NCBI GenBank assembly: GCA_030148645.1
Contig: JASBTB010000058.1
Coordinates: 1 to 40,919 of the forward strand
Direction: 5' to 3'
DNA: 40,919 bases
DNA from: Demequina sp.
GTDB taxonomy: Bacteria > Actinomycetota > Actinomycetes > Actinomycetales > Demequinaceae
In this document: piece after piece, positions 25,516 through 33,514 of the stretch
Layout: every line of letters starts with the position of its first letter
Position numbering within the stretch: the first letter of the stretch is position 1
Notes under the pieces: generated by a model
Told to the model about the DNA's origin: nothing
The model's database searches: none
What the model saw: only the letters and a program-made list of their open reading frames with translations
Made by a program: the position numbers and the translations under genes

Positions 25516-26478
25516 GTGAATATCGTGGGACGTCGGCCTGTGGTCGAGGCAGCGGAGGTGGTCGCTTCCCTCGTCGTCCCGCCACACTTCGCCGACGCGA
25601 CCTTCCTCACGTACCATCCGGATCCTGCGCACCCGTCCCAAGCCAGTGCCCGTCACGCTGTGCGCGCATTCGCCTCGGGTGCGAGGGTTCGCCCGCGACG
25701 CAATGCCTCCGCTCGGGGACTCTATCTCGACGGCGGATTTGGCGTGGGCAAGACCCACCTCCTGGCCGCGCTGGCATCGGATGTGGGAACCGGCGTGGCA
25801 TTTGGAACCTTCGTGGAGTACACGCATGTGGTGGGGGCACTCGGCTTTGCCGCTGCACGCGACGCGCTCGCTCGTTTTCGCTTGGTCTGCATCGACGAAT
25901 TCGAGTTGGACGACCCGGGTGATACGGTGTTGATGGCGCGCCTGATGCGGGAACTCGCCGACGCTGGCGTCGCGCTAGCGGCAACGTCCAACACGTTGCC
26001 CGACTCGTTGGGCGAAGGCCGCTTCGCGGCGGACGACTTCAGGCGTGAGATCCAGGCGGTATCTCGCGTGTTCGATGTGGTGAGCATCGACGGTCCCGAC
26101 TATCGGCATCGTGGCGAACTGGCCTTCGTCACCTCGAGCCCGGATGCCGTGGAACTGGTGGCCGGACGATGGGGTGGTGTGGTGGAGTCGTGGGCCGCGC
26201 TCGTGTCCGACCTGTCCCACGTGCATCCGAGTCGTCTTGGTGCGTATGTCGATGGCGTGCGCCACCTGGGACTGACAGGAGTCACGTCACTGCAGGACCA
26301 GGCGCAGGCATTGCGTGTGGTCAGTTTGGTTGACCGCCTGTACGACGCCGACGTCAGCATTGTGGCGTCCGGGGCCTCCCTCGGCGAGGTCTTCACGGGA
26401 CAGATGCTTGCTGGCGGCTACCGCAAGAAGTACTTTCGGGCGTTGTCGAGGCTGTCCGCCATGAACATCGGAGACTAG
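25516..26478 (+). CDS. zapE: AFG1/ZapE-family ATPase
   Basis: This 320-residue P-loop ATPase has Walker A GGFGVGKTHLL at residues 73-83, Walker B LVCIDEFELDDPGD at 123-136 and a sensor motif LAATSNTLPDSL at 155-166, the pattern of the AFG1/ZapE family. The C-terminal half (FDVVSIDGPDYRHRG, then SRLGAYVDGVRHLGLTGV and the GGYRKKYFRALSRL tail) is also family-specific. ZapE binds FtsZ and helps constriction in proteobacteria; in Actinobacteria the role is inferred. The start is GTG at 25516, with GGGGAA four bases upstream; a second in-frame GTG lies three codons on. A TACTGT hexamer 8 bases before the start may be its -10. It may also be co-transcribed with gnd. Confidence 0.85.
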   Translation: MNIVGRRPVVEAAEVVASLVVPPHFADATFLTYHPDPAHPSQASARHAVRAFASGARVRPRRNASARGLYLDGGFGVGKTHLLAALASDVGTGVAFGTFVEYTHVVGALGFAAARDALARFRLVCIDEFELDDPGDTVLMARLMRELADAGVALAATSNTLPDSLGEGRFAADDFRREIQAVSRVFDVVSIDGPDYRHRGELAFVTSSPDAVELVAGRWGGVVESWAALVSDLSHVHPSRLGAYVDGVRHLGLTGVTSLQDQAQALRVVSLVDRLYDADVSIVASGASLGEVFTGQMLAGGYRKKYFRALSRLSAMNIGD

Positions 26479-26659
26479 TCGCTGTCGCATGCGCGGCAAC
26501 GGTCGCCGGTCGTTTCTCGCGTCGGTTGTGGCGAAGTCGACATGGAGTCACCGTTGCGACGGCTCAGAATCCCCGCCGACGCGACGATGGGCCCAGTGAG
26601 GCATCGAGCGTGCATGCAGGGCGAATGGCTCGGCGGCGCTCGGCGAGGAGGAGTCGCGA

Positions 26660-27370
26660 GTGGTCAACATCTATGGCCGGGCCAGACCCATCGTTACGGG
26701 AACGGTGGCAAGCGCCCCGATAACCCAGGACGCCACGTCGGACGCGGTCAAGGCGGCGCACCACGCAGGACGCATGGAGGCCGTCGCCCAATCTCTTGCC
26801 GTCATCGGAACCATCGAGGGGACGTTCCGGGTCGACGCGGATGGCGACACCCACCACCCGTCCTTCACCACGGCCGAGTTGCTACGTCAGGTGGCTTTAC
26901 AGATCCGTGAAGAGGTCTTCGATCCCACGTCGCGTTCCACGTTGGAGATCGCTGCGCGCGCGAACGAAGCGCATGAATTGTCGAACTACGTGCTGGAGGT
27001 CTCCGGCCACTACGCAGGCAGTAGCGCCAATCCCGTGTCCGAGGCGCTCACGCATGTGGCGGGGGACATCCGCAAAGGCACGGAAGGCGTCAACCGGCTA
27101 CGGCAGGCTTCGAACGTGCAAACCGATCCGGACTTCCTTGCGGAACTCGCGATCGACGAGGACGACGACGTGCGGTGGTGGGCAGCGCAGAATCCGTCAA
27201 CGCCTGCACACGGCTTGCTTGCAGCGCTCCGTGAAGAGGAGCACCCCATGGTCTTGACGGCTCTGCTCGCCAACCCTCTCGTCCCGGCGCAGGAACTGGA
27301 GGCATTCATGGTGCATCCTCTGCGTGAGGTGAGCAGGGTTGCCCAACGCCGACTCGCCGAGCAGGAGTAG
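26660..27370 (+). CDS. LRV-repeat (leucine-rich repeat variant) protein, unknown function
   Basis: The protein has 236 residues. The first 150 residues are helical and charged with no recognised domain. The last 85 contain two to three LRV-like alpha-helical repeats: LAELAIDEDDDVRWWAAQNPSTPAHGLLAAL, then HPMVLTALLANPLVPAQELEAF, then HPLREVSRVAQRRL. Such repeats form superhelical binding surfaces for proteins or nucleic acids, so it may be an adaptor; no enzymatic motif is seen. The start is GTG with AGGAGGAG 7 bases upstream, a strong signal. The gap from the zapE stop (26478) holds no other gene. It converges on the PPK2 gene with only 10 bases between stops. Confidence 0.65.
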   Translation: MVNIYGRARPIVTGTVASAPITQDATSDAVKAAHHAGRMEAVAQSLAVIGTIEGTFRVDADGDTHHPSFTTAELLRQVALQIREEVFDPTSRSTLEIAARANEAHELSNYVLEVSGHYAGSSANPVSEALTHVAGDIRKGTEGVNRLRQASNVQTDPDFLAELAIDEDDDVRWWAAQNPSTPAHGLLAALREEEHPMVLTALLANPLVPAQELEAFMVHPLREVSRVAQRRLAEQE

Positions 27371-27380
27371 CGATACCCGT

Positions 27381-28247
27381 CTACCGGCGCAAGGCGCTCA
27401 GGCGCGCCTTCTCGGCGTCCACGTCGAAGGCGGCGGCGGGCCATTCGAGCTCCATGCCCTCGAGGGCGTGGGTGAGCAGTTCCGTGACGGCGAGGCGTGC
27501 GTACCACTTCCTGTCGGCCGCAATGGCGTACCAGGGCGCCGCATCGGTTGAGCAGCGATCGAAAACTTCCTGGTAAGCATCCATATAGGTGTCCCACCGC
27601 GCCCGTTCGTCGATATCGCCCGGGTCGTACTTCCAGTGCTTGTCGGGCCGTTCAAGACGCTCGGCGAGTCGCTTGAGTTGCTGCTGGGGCGACACCAACA
27701 GCGCGCACTTGACGATGCGCGTTCCCTCGTCGACACGGCGCTGTTCCCAGGCGTTGATCTCGTCGTAGCGTGCACTCCAGACGCTCTCATCGACGAAGGA
27801 GCGTACGCGTACGACGAGCACGTCCTCGTAGTGCGATCGGTCGAACACGCCGATCTTTCCGGCCGGAGGCAACGCCCTGTCGATGCGCCACAGATAGTGG
27901 TGCGAGCGCTCCTGTTCGGTCGGCACGCCAAAGGCGGTGTGGTGGACACCTTGGGGGTCCACGAGGCCTAGGACGTGGCGGACCATGCCGCCCTTGCCGG
28001 ACGTGTCCATTCCCTGGAGTACCAGTAACACGGATCGGGTACCGCCCGAGCGGCCCTCGGCGAACAATTTCTCCTGGAGCTCGCCCAGCGTGTCGCCCCG
28101 TTGTCGCATCAGGCGCTTCGCGTCCCGCTTCGTGCCCGGGAAGCCCGGGGTGCCCGAGCAGTCGAAGTCCTCCACGCGAAATCCCTCCCGAACACGCAGG
28201 GCCTGCCCGGGACTCTGCTGCCACCCACGAACCGCTTGGGTCGTCAT
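27381..28247 (-). CDS. ppk2: Polyphosphate kinase 2 family nucleotide phosphotransferase
   Basis: The protein has 288 residues. PPK2 enzymes move phosphate between polyphosphate and nucleotides. Walker A is QGMDTSGKGG at residues 78-87, Walker B is KIGVFDRSHYEDVLVVRV at about 131-148 with D136 and R137, and the PTEQERSHHYLWRIDRALP segment near 109-127 is the family core. Whether the acceptor is AMP, ADP or GDP cannot be read from sequence. The ATG lies in the four-base overlap with the upstream treZ stop, immediately after AGGAGGAGG. It is therefore the third gene of the treY-treZ-ppk2 operon, linking trehalose synthesis to polyphosphate or nucleotide energy balance. Confidence 0.9.
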   Translation of the reverse strand: MTTQAVRGWQQSPGQALRVREGFRVEDFDCSGTPGFPGTKRDAKRLMRQRGDTLGELQEKLFAEGRSGGTRSVLLVLQGMDTSGKGGMVRHVLGLVDPQGVHHTAFGVPTEQERSHHYLWRIDRALPPAGKIGVFDRSHYEDVLVVRVRSFVDESVWSARYDEINAWEQRRVDEGTRIVKCALLVSPQQQLKRLAERLERPDKHWKYDPGDIDERARWDTYMDAYQEVFDRCSTDAAPWYAIAADRKWYARLAVTELLTHALEGMELEWPAAAFDVDAEKARLSALRR

Positions 28248-29998
28248 TCCTCCTCCTGTGCGACAAGCGCCACGGCATCGGGTGCAAGAGCGAGGCCGTC
28301 GTCGCCAAGGTCGGCGATGTGCCCGAAGACTGCCCGCAATGGCCCCTCTACCCGCATCGGCGTGGCGGAGAGGTTGGCGTGAACGCACACGGGGCCGTTC
28401 ATGGTGACCTGGCGGGGATCGGTCTCCTTGATCGAAACGGGGTGTCGGCTCCACGCGCCGTCGCGTAACGTCAGTGCGCGGGCAGCCATGATGTCGCCCA
28501 CCCACGCTTCGATGGCAGCGTGGGTCGTGCCGCTGGCACTCACACCGGATCCCACCTTGGAGCGCAGAAATGTTTGCCGGTCCTGGGGGTCGGGTACGTG
28601 GACGTCGCCTCCGTACAACTGCTCCCAACCATGGCCCGCGAACTCACTCATGCGCCCCCGTGACACGGCCGAGCCCAGCGGTTCATCGTGGTCGGTGAAA
28701 AACATGAATGGGCGCGTCTCGCCGTATTCCTCGCCCATGAAGAGCATCGGCGTGAACGGGCTGAGCAAGATCAGGGCCAGGGAAGCCGCCTGGGCGCCAG
28801 GACTGAGCGACGCCGACGGCCGGTCACCGATCGCACGATTGCCCACCTGGTCGTGGTTCGAGGCAAAGACGACAAAGCGTCGGCGGTCCATCTCGTCCGG
28901 CACGGGTGCGCCCCACCGTTGACCCCTGAACGTGGACAGGCCTCCGTCGTGAACAAAAACCTTGCGATAGGCCTTGTCGAGGGTCTCGATCGAGCCAAAG
29001 TCTGCGTAGTACCCGTGCGTCTCGCCGGTGAGATAGGCGTGCAGGGCGTGGTGAACGTCGTCCGCCCATTGGGCCGTCATGCCGAGCCCACCCTGTTCCA
29101 CAGGAACGACGATTCGTGGCTGGTTGAGGTCGGACTCGGCGACGAGCGACAGTGGCCTGTTTAGGCGCTCGGCAAGCGCTGTGGTGCGCACCGACAACTC
29201 GGCAAGGATGTGCGTGGGGGAGTCGTCAACCAGAGCATGAACCGCGTCGAGCCGCAACGCGTCGATGTGGAACTCCTCGAACCAACGCATGGCGTTGTCC
29301 ACGATGAAGCCACGCATGCCTGCCGAGCCGGGTTGGTCCAGGTTGACGGCCCAGCCCCACGGGGTCTCGTGAGCGTCCGTGAAATACGGGCCGAACTTGC
29401 CCAAATAGTTGCCGTCGGGCCCCAAGTGGTTGTACACGACGTCGAGGCACACGCCGAGGCCCTGCGCGTGTGCGGCATCGACGAACCGCTGGAGGGCGGC
29501 CGGGCCGCCGTAGGCCTCGTGCACCGCGTACAGCGATACCCCGTCGTAGCCCCAGCCCCGGCTGCCGGGAAAGGCTGCCACCGGCATGAGTTCAATCATC
29601 TCGATCCCGCGGGCCGCGAGGTCCTGCAACTGTCGCCCCACGATGGCGTCGAGTGTCCCGGAGGCGGTGAAGGTGCCAACGTGGAGTTCGTAGGTGACGG
29701 CGCCGCGTGCATCCCGCCCCGCCCAAGTTGCGTCGGTCCAGGAAAACGCCGAGGTGTCGAAGGCTCGCGAGAAGCCATGAACCCCATGTGGTTGCCACGG
29801 GCTGCGAGGATCGGGGAACGGGCCGTCTGCGTCGATCTCGAACGCGTAGTCGTCGCCCGCGGCTATCGGCGGGCCGGTCCACCACCCATCGTCAGCCTTG
29901 AGCATCGGTGTCACTGTGGTGCGTTGCGAGTGGCCCGCGCGACGCACGTGACACGCAACTGAGCGCGCAAGGGGGGCCCACACGGTCACCTCGGTCAT
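28244..29998 (-). CDS. treZ: Malto-oligosyltrehalose trehalohydrolase
   Basis: This 584-residue GH13 enzyme cuts free trehalose from maltooligosyl-trehalose made by TreY. An N-terminal beta-sandwich domain (MTEVTVWAPLARSVACHV) precedes the barrel. The GH13 motifs are DVVYNHLGPDGNYLG near 186, the nucleophile D251 in ALRLDAVHAL, the acid/base E288 in LVAESDLNQPR, and the transition-state Asp D383 in FASNHDQVGNRA. SPFTPMLFMGEEYGE near 408-422 is a further trehalohydrolase signature. The length is standard. It starts at 29998 inside the TreY stop (ATGA overlap) and its own stop overlaps the PPK2 start in the same way. It acts in the cytoplasm on glycogen-derived chains. Confidence 0.95.
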   Translation of the reverse strand: MTEVTVWAPLARSVACHVRRAGHSQRTTVTPMLKADDGWWTGPPIAAGDDYAFEIDADGPFPDPRSPWQPHGVHGFSRAFDTSAFSWTDATWAGRDARGAVTYELHVGTFTASGTLDAIVGRQLQDLAARGIEMIELMPVAAFPGSRGWGYDGVSLYAVHEAYGGPAALQRFVDAAHAQGLGVCLDVVYNHLGPDGNYLGKFGPYFTDAHETPWGWAVNLDQPGSAGMRGFIVDNAMRWFEEFHIDALRLDAVHALVDDSPTHILAELSVRTTALAERLNRPLSLVAESDLNQPRIVVPVEQGGLGMTAQWADDVHHALHAYLTGETHGYYADFGSIETLDKAYRKVFVHDGGLSTFRGQRWGAPVPDEMDRRRFVVFASNHDQVGNRAIGDRPSASLSPGAQAASLALILLSPFTPMLFMGEEYGETRPFMFFTDHDEPLGSAVSRGRMSEFAGHGWEQLYGGDVHVPDPQDRQTFLRSKVGSGVSASGTTHAAIEAWVGDIMAARALTLRDGAWSRHPVSIKETDPRQVTMNGPVCVHANLSATPMRVEGPLRAVFGHIADLGDDGLALAPDAVALVAQEEE

Positions 29999-32511
29999 GC
30001 TCGCTCCAACAGAGCGACGGGATAGGCCTTGAGGATCTCGGCGAGGAAGGCCTGGCCTCCTTCGAGCTCCGCACCCGTGAGGGCGTCCTGCCACATCCCT
30101 TCCGGGAGCGTCACCGTGTGGTCGCCCCAGCCGCCAAGATTGTCCAACTCGATGGCGATTCGGGTGGCCACGGTGATGACCTGAGGCACGTCGTCCTCGG
30201 TGCGCGCGAACACCACCGCGTGGCCGGAGGACGACGGGAGGGGTGCGTAGCCCGCAGACTCACCGATGAATGCGCCAGGATGGGTTGCGCGAGCCTGGAG
30301 GGCGCGGGCCGTCACCCGGTGCTTGTCCTCCGACATGTTGCGAGTCCTGCTGCGACCCATGACGCGCCCCAACTGGCTCGCGAGGTGAATGAAGTCAACG
30401 GGACGGCGATTGTCAGGGTCGACGAGGAGGGGACGGACCTCCTCGGTGCCTTGGTACACGTCGGGGATACCGGGCATGGTCAGTTGAATGAGCTTCTGCG
30501 CCAGCACCGCGGCGCGAACGCCAGGCTCGGTGAGGGCCGTCCATTCGGTCACGAGTTCCTTCACATCGGGATCCACGTGGGTCGCCTGGGCAAACCACAA
30601 CACCGCGCTCTCGTACGGGTCGTTGACCCCGGTCCACGTGGTGTGGGTCTTCGCCTCTCGCATCGCCTTGATGAGATAGCCCTCAAGGCGATCCCACTCC
30701 ATGAGCGTTCCGTCCATGTCGACTGTACCGACGAGTGTCTGCCACCACAGGTTCTCGGTACGTCCATCCAACTCGGCAGGGCGAATCTCGGCGGTGGCGA
30801 TACGCACGCGACCGAGCCACTCGTCCCACGCTTCGGGGACCTCGCTCAGGACGCCGAGCCGTGCACGCACGTCCTCCGCGCGTTTGGTGTCGTGCGTGGT
30901 CAGGGTCGTCATGGTGTGCGGATACGTGTATTGCTGATCGGCCGCCCATGCGTGAAAAGCCTCTGGCGGAACGGCGAAGCGGCCCGCAGGGGAGCCCACC
31001 TCACACAACGGCAAGAGGTGCGTCCACCGGTAGTACGCCGTGTCTTCGACGCCCTTGGCCATGACGGCGCCGCACGCCTGCTGGAAGCGGGTGACCAGGT
31101 GCATGCGGGTCGCGTCGAATGTCTTGCCCGCCGACCCGACTTCCACACCCTTCAACAGGTCGACCACCACGTCCAGGGTGTCGTGGCGCTCGGGGTCGAG
31201 GTGAGCGCGGGCGCTTGCGGCGGCGGCATCAATGGCTTCGAGAGAATGCGGTGTGGACGTGACGCCGGGGATGACGTAGGCGCGGTACCTGCCGAACGTC
31301 ACGAGCATCGTGCGCAGGCAGTCATAAAGAGCCCGCCAGGTGTGGTCGCGCAGGCGGACATCGGACTTGCACACTTCGTGGGCCAGCGTGGCGAGCCGCC
31401 TGGTTTCCGAGGACAACGAATCCTCGACGATTTCTCGCTTGGCCTCATCGACGATGCCTGGTAAAGCCCCCATGGCGTCGCCCGTCAGTTGAAAGAGGGT
31501 TCCCGCCAACGGCGCCGCACCAGCCGGGTTTCGCAGGAGCGCGCCGATGCGCCACGATGCGTCGTAGCCCGTGGTGCCGGCTGTCTTCCACGAGGTCGGT
31601 AGTCTCTCGTCGTCTTCGAGGATCTTCTCCACCACGATCCAGGCGCCGTCCGTGGCCTCGGACAGTTGGGCGATGTAGCCTGCGGGGTCGGCGAGGCCAT
31701 CGGGGTGGTCGATGCGAAGACCCTGCAACGTGCCGTCGTTGACCAAATCGACGATGCGGCGGTGGGTCGCCTCGAACACGTCGGGGTCTTCCACGCGCAC
31801 CGCAACGAGCGAGCCCACATCGAAGAAGCGGCGATAGTTGAGCTCCTCGTTGGCGACACGCCAATACGCCAGGCGGTAGTGCTGCTCCTGCACCAAGGTG
31901 TCCATCGGGAGGTTCTCGGTGCCTTCGCGCACGGGGAAGACATGGTCGTAGTAGCGCAGGACCGGCACCTCGGCGGCGTCCTCGAACCCCGGTATGACCA
32001 TCGTGTCGAGCGAGAACTCGCCCCTGAACAAAATGGAGCCGATGCGGTCGCCCAGAATCGGCATCAAGACCCCGTCATTGCCGGCCCAATCCACGTCGAA
32101 CCAGTGGGAGTAGGGCGAGGCCTCGCCCTCGGCGAGCACCGACCAGAGGGCCCGATTGTGATACACCGGTGTGGGCACCGACATGTGGTTGGGCACGACA
32201 TCCGCGATGAGGCCAATACCCCGTTCACCCGCCTCCCAGGCAAGGGCCCGCAAGCCGTTCTCACCTCCCAATACTTCGGCCACGCGCGAATGGTCGACCA
32301 CGTCATAGAAGTGCGTCGAACCGGGAGCGGCCGTCAGTATCGGAGACAGGTACAGGTGGCTCACCCCGAGAGTCGCGAAGTAGTCCAGTTTCTCGCGCGC
32401 GTCGGCGAAAGTGAAGTCGGGGGTGAGTTGGAGTCGGTAGGTCGAGACTGGCACGGGCGCGTCCGATCGATGCCCCAGCCGCTTGGAGCGTTCGTGAGTG
32501 GTGTCTGCCAT
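29995..32511 (-). CDS. treY: Malto-oligosyltrehalose synthase
   Basis: The protein has 838 residues. TreY is a GH13 isomerase that turns the reducing-end alpha-1,4 link of maltodextrins into an alpha,alpha-1,1 link. It begins with the conserved STYRLQLTPDFTFADARE. The barrel motifs are DVVPNHM near 104-110, the nucleophile D268 in GLRIDHPDGLADP, and E295 in WIVVEKIL, followed by GTTGYDASW at 312-320, which is specific to TreY. The C-terminal region includes TMPGIPDVYQGTEE and DNRRPVDF. The ATG is the first in frame after a 190-base divergent gap, with weak GGGGG-rich sequence upstream. The usual first gene of this pathway, treX/glgX (debranching), is not present in the window. Confidence 0.95.
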   Translation of the reverse strand: MADTTHERSKRLGHRSDAPVPVSTYRLQLTPDFTFADAREKLDYFATLGVSHLYLSPILTAAPGSTHFYDVVDHSRVAEVLGGENGLRALAWEAGERGIGLIADVVPNHMSVPTPVYHNRALWSVLAEGEASPYSHWFDVDWAGNDGVLMPILGDRIGSILFRGEFSLDTMVIPGFEDAAEVPVLRYYDHVFPVREGTENLPMDTLVQEQHYRLAYWRVANEELNYRRFFDVGSLVAVRVEDPDVFEATHRRIVDLVNDGTLQGLRIDHPDGLADPAGYIAQLSEATDGAWIVVEKILEDDERLPTSWKTAGTTGYDASWRIGALLRNPAGAAPLAGTLFQLTGDAMGALPGIVDEAKREIVEDSLSSETRRLATLAHEVCKSDVRLRDHTWRALYDCLRTMLVTFGRYRAYVIPGVTSTPHSLEAIDAAAASARAHLDPERHDTLDVVVDLLKGVEVGSAGKTFDATRMHLVTRFQQACGAVMAKGVEDTAYYRWTHLLPLCEVGSPAGRFAVPPEAFHAWAADQQYTYPHTMTTLTTHDTKRAEDVRARLGVLSEVPEAWDEWLGRVRIATAEIRPAELDGRTENLWWQTLVGTVDMDGTLMEWDRLEGYLIKAMREAKTHTTWTGVNDPYESAVLWFAQATHVDPDVKELVTEWTALTEPGVRAAVLAQKLIQLTMPGIPDVYQGTEEVRPLLVDPDNRRPVDFIHLASQLGRVMGRSRTRNMSEDKHRVTARALQARATHPGAFIGESAGYAPLPSSSGHAVVFARTEDDVPQVITVATRIAIELDNLGGWGDHTVTLPEGMWQDALTGAELEGGQAFLAEILKAYPVALLERA

Positions 32512-32615
32512 GCGTGAGTTTCCCCCGGTTCTTCAGGTTCTCAGCCATCATGTCACGGCCCGGTCACGGAGACACGTCAGGCCGACCACGCGGATGAACT
32601 GGTCGCGTCACCACC

Positions 32616-32684
32616 GCGTCGCATCGACGAAAGTTGCGCCGACACGGGACGTTTCGCGCCCCTATCGGCGCACGGATGCGACGC
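32616..32684. repeat. Inverted repeat in the treY/DUF1684 divergent interval
   Basis: GCGTCGCATC (32616-32625) and GATGCGACGC (32675-32684) are perfect 10-bp complements 49 bases apart. A tandem GTCACGG pair (32552-32558 and 32563-32569) lies nearer treY. Nothing else was recognised in this 190-base gap apart from the DUF1684 -10. Confidence 0.4.
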
Positions 32685-32690
32685 CACGTC

Positions 32691-32696
32691 TACCAT
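32691..32696 (+). promoter_or_regulatory. -10 element of a leaderless promoter for the DUF1684 gene
   Basis: TACCAT, then CGAGGC, then GTG (32703): the same 6-base spacing as parE and menG. There is no properly spaced Shine-Dalgarno sequence. Confidence 0.5.
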
Positions 32697-32702
32697 CGAG
32701 GC

Positions 32703-33320
32703 GTGGGCGAACCGAACATGGCCGTGGTCGATTGGCGTCGGCGCGTCGGCGAGTTGTACGCGCAGGTGCGCGTCACGGCCGATCCGGCCGACGCTCACGC
32801 CTCGTGGGTGAGTGGCCGCGACGCGCTCTTGCGCGATCATCCCGCCTCGCCGGTGCCCCGGTCGTGCAGGCGCGATTTCCCTGGGGCAAGGGTTGCCCCC
32901 TACGATCCGGACTTCCGGTTCGTGGTATCGCTCGATACCGACGTGTTCGCCGAGCGCCGCACGGTCACCACGGGAACGGACGGGGTCGTGGTCTTTGTTC
33001 TGGTTGGCCGAGTGGACATGCCCGCCGTCGGCACCCTGGACGTGTGGTGGTTGGCCGGATACGGGGGCGGCCTGTTCCTGCCACTCAAGGACGCGACGAG
33101 CGGAAGAGGGTCCTATGGCGGCGGCCGCTACATCCTCGACACGGTCAAAGGTGCGGACCTTGGAGGCGATGCACAGGGGCTCGTCGTCGACCTCAACTTC
33201 GCCTACCAGCCATCGTGCGCATACGACGAGGCGTGGGCGTGCCCTCTGGCTGGCCCCGGCAATACAGTGCCTGTTCCCGTTCCTGTCGGTGAACTTGCCC
33301 AGGCCCCGACGGGTGGCTAG
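32703..33320 (+). CDS. DUF1684-family protein
   Basis: The protein has 205 residues. The DUF1684 signature is clear in the second half: YGGGRYILDTVKGADLG, then LVVDLNFAYQPSCAYDEAWACPLAGPGNTVPVPVPVGE, with the paired Cys residues in the CAY and CPL segments. The family is widespread but has no established function; a beta-rich binding fold is likely. The start is GTG, favoured by the TACCAT -10 six bases upstream; an ATG at 32718 (MAVVDWRRRV) is the alternative. It is divergent from the trehalose operon and followed by the PAS-protein gene after 194 bases. Confidence 0.82.
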   Translation: MGEPNMAVVDWRRRVGELYAQVRVTADPADAHASWVSGRDALLRDHPASPVPRSCRRDFPGARVAPYDPDFRFVVSLDTDVFAERRTVTTGTDGVVVFVLVGRVDMPAVGTLDVWWLAGYGGGLFLPLKDATSGRGSYGGGRYILDTVKGADLGGDAQGLVVDLNFAYQPSCAYDEAWACPLAGPGNTVPVPVPVGELAQAPTGG

Positions 33321-33384
33321 GACGCGTCCATTCCGCAGTGGGGGCGACGGGCCACACCCAACCCACATGCCCCCCGTCGCCCTG

Positions 33385-33390
33385 TAGACT
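33385..33390 (+). promoter_or_regulatory. Candidate -10 element with a long leader, PAS-protein gene
   Basis: TAGACT, identical to the -10 hexamers of parE and menG, but here about 125 bases before the ATG. The leader is GC-rich, has AAAGGA near the start codon, and shows no riboswitch that I recognise. Confidence 0.35.
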
Positions 33391-33514
33391 GCGGCCACTT
33401 GCGGGAGGCGCACGCGCGCTGCACCACGATCCCGGTGTGTCGGCTTGGGGCCAGGAAGCGAGGCGTCAGCACGGGAACCACGGCGCAGCAGGCCCTTCGA
33501 AAGGATCGATACGC

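Noticed and set aside
26496-26557. 8-bp inverted repeat GCAACGGT/ACCGTTGC between zapE and the LRV gene
   Set aside because: Short arms 46 bases apart in GC-rich DNA are within chance expectation, and no promoter is aligned with them.
33391-33514. A cyclic dinucleotide (ydaO-like or GEMM-like) riboswitch in the leader of the PAS gene
   Set aside because: Isolated strings such as CGTCAGC and CGGGAACCA occur, but in the wrong order and without the conserved pairing elements.
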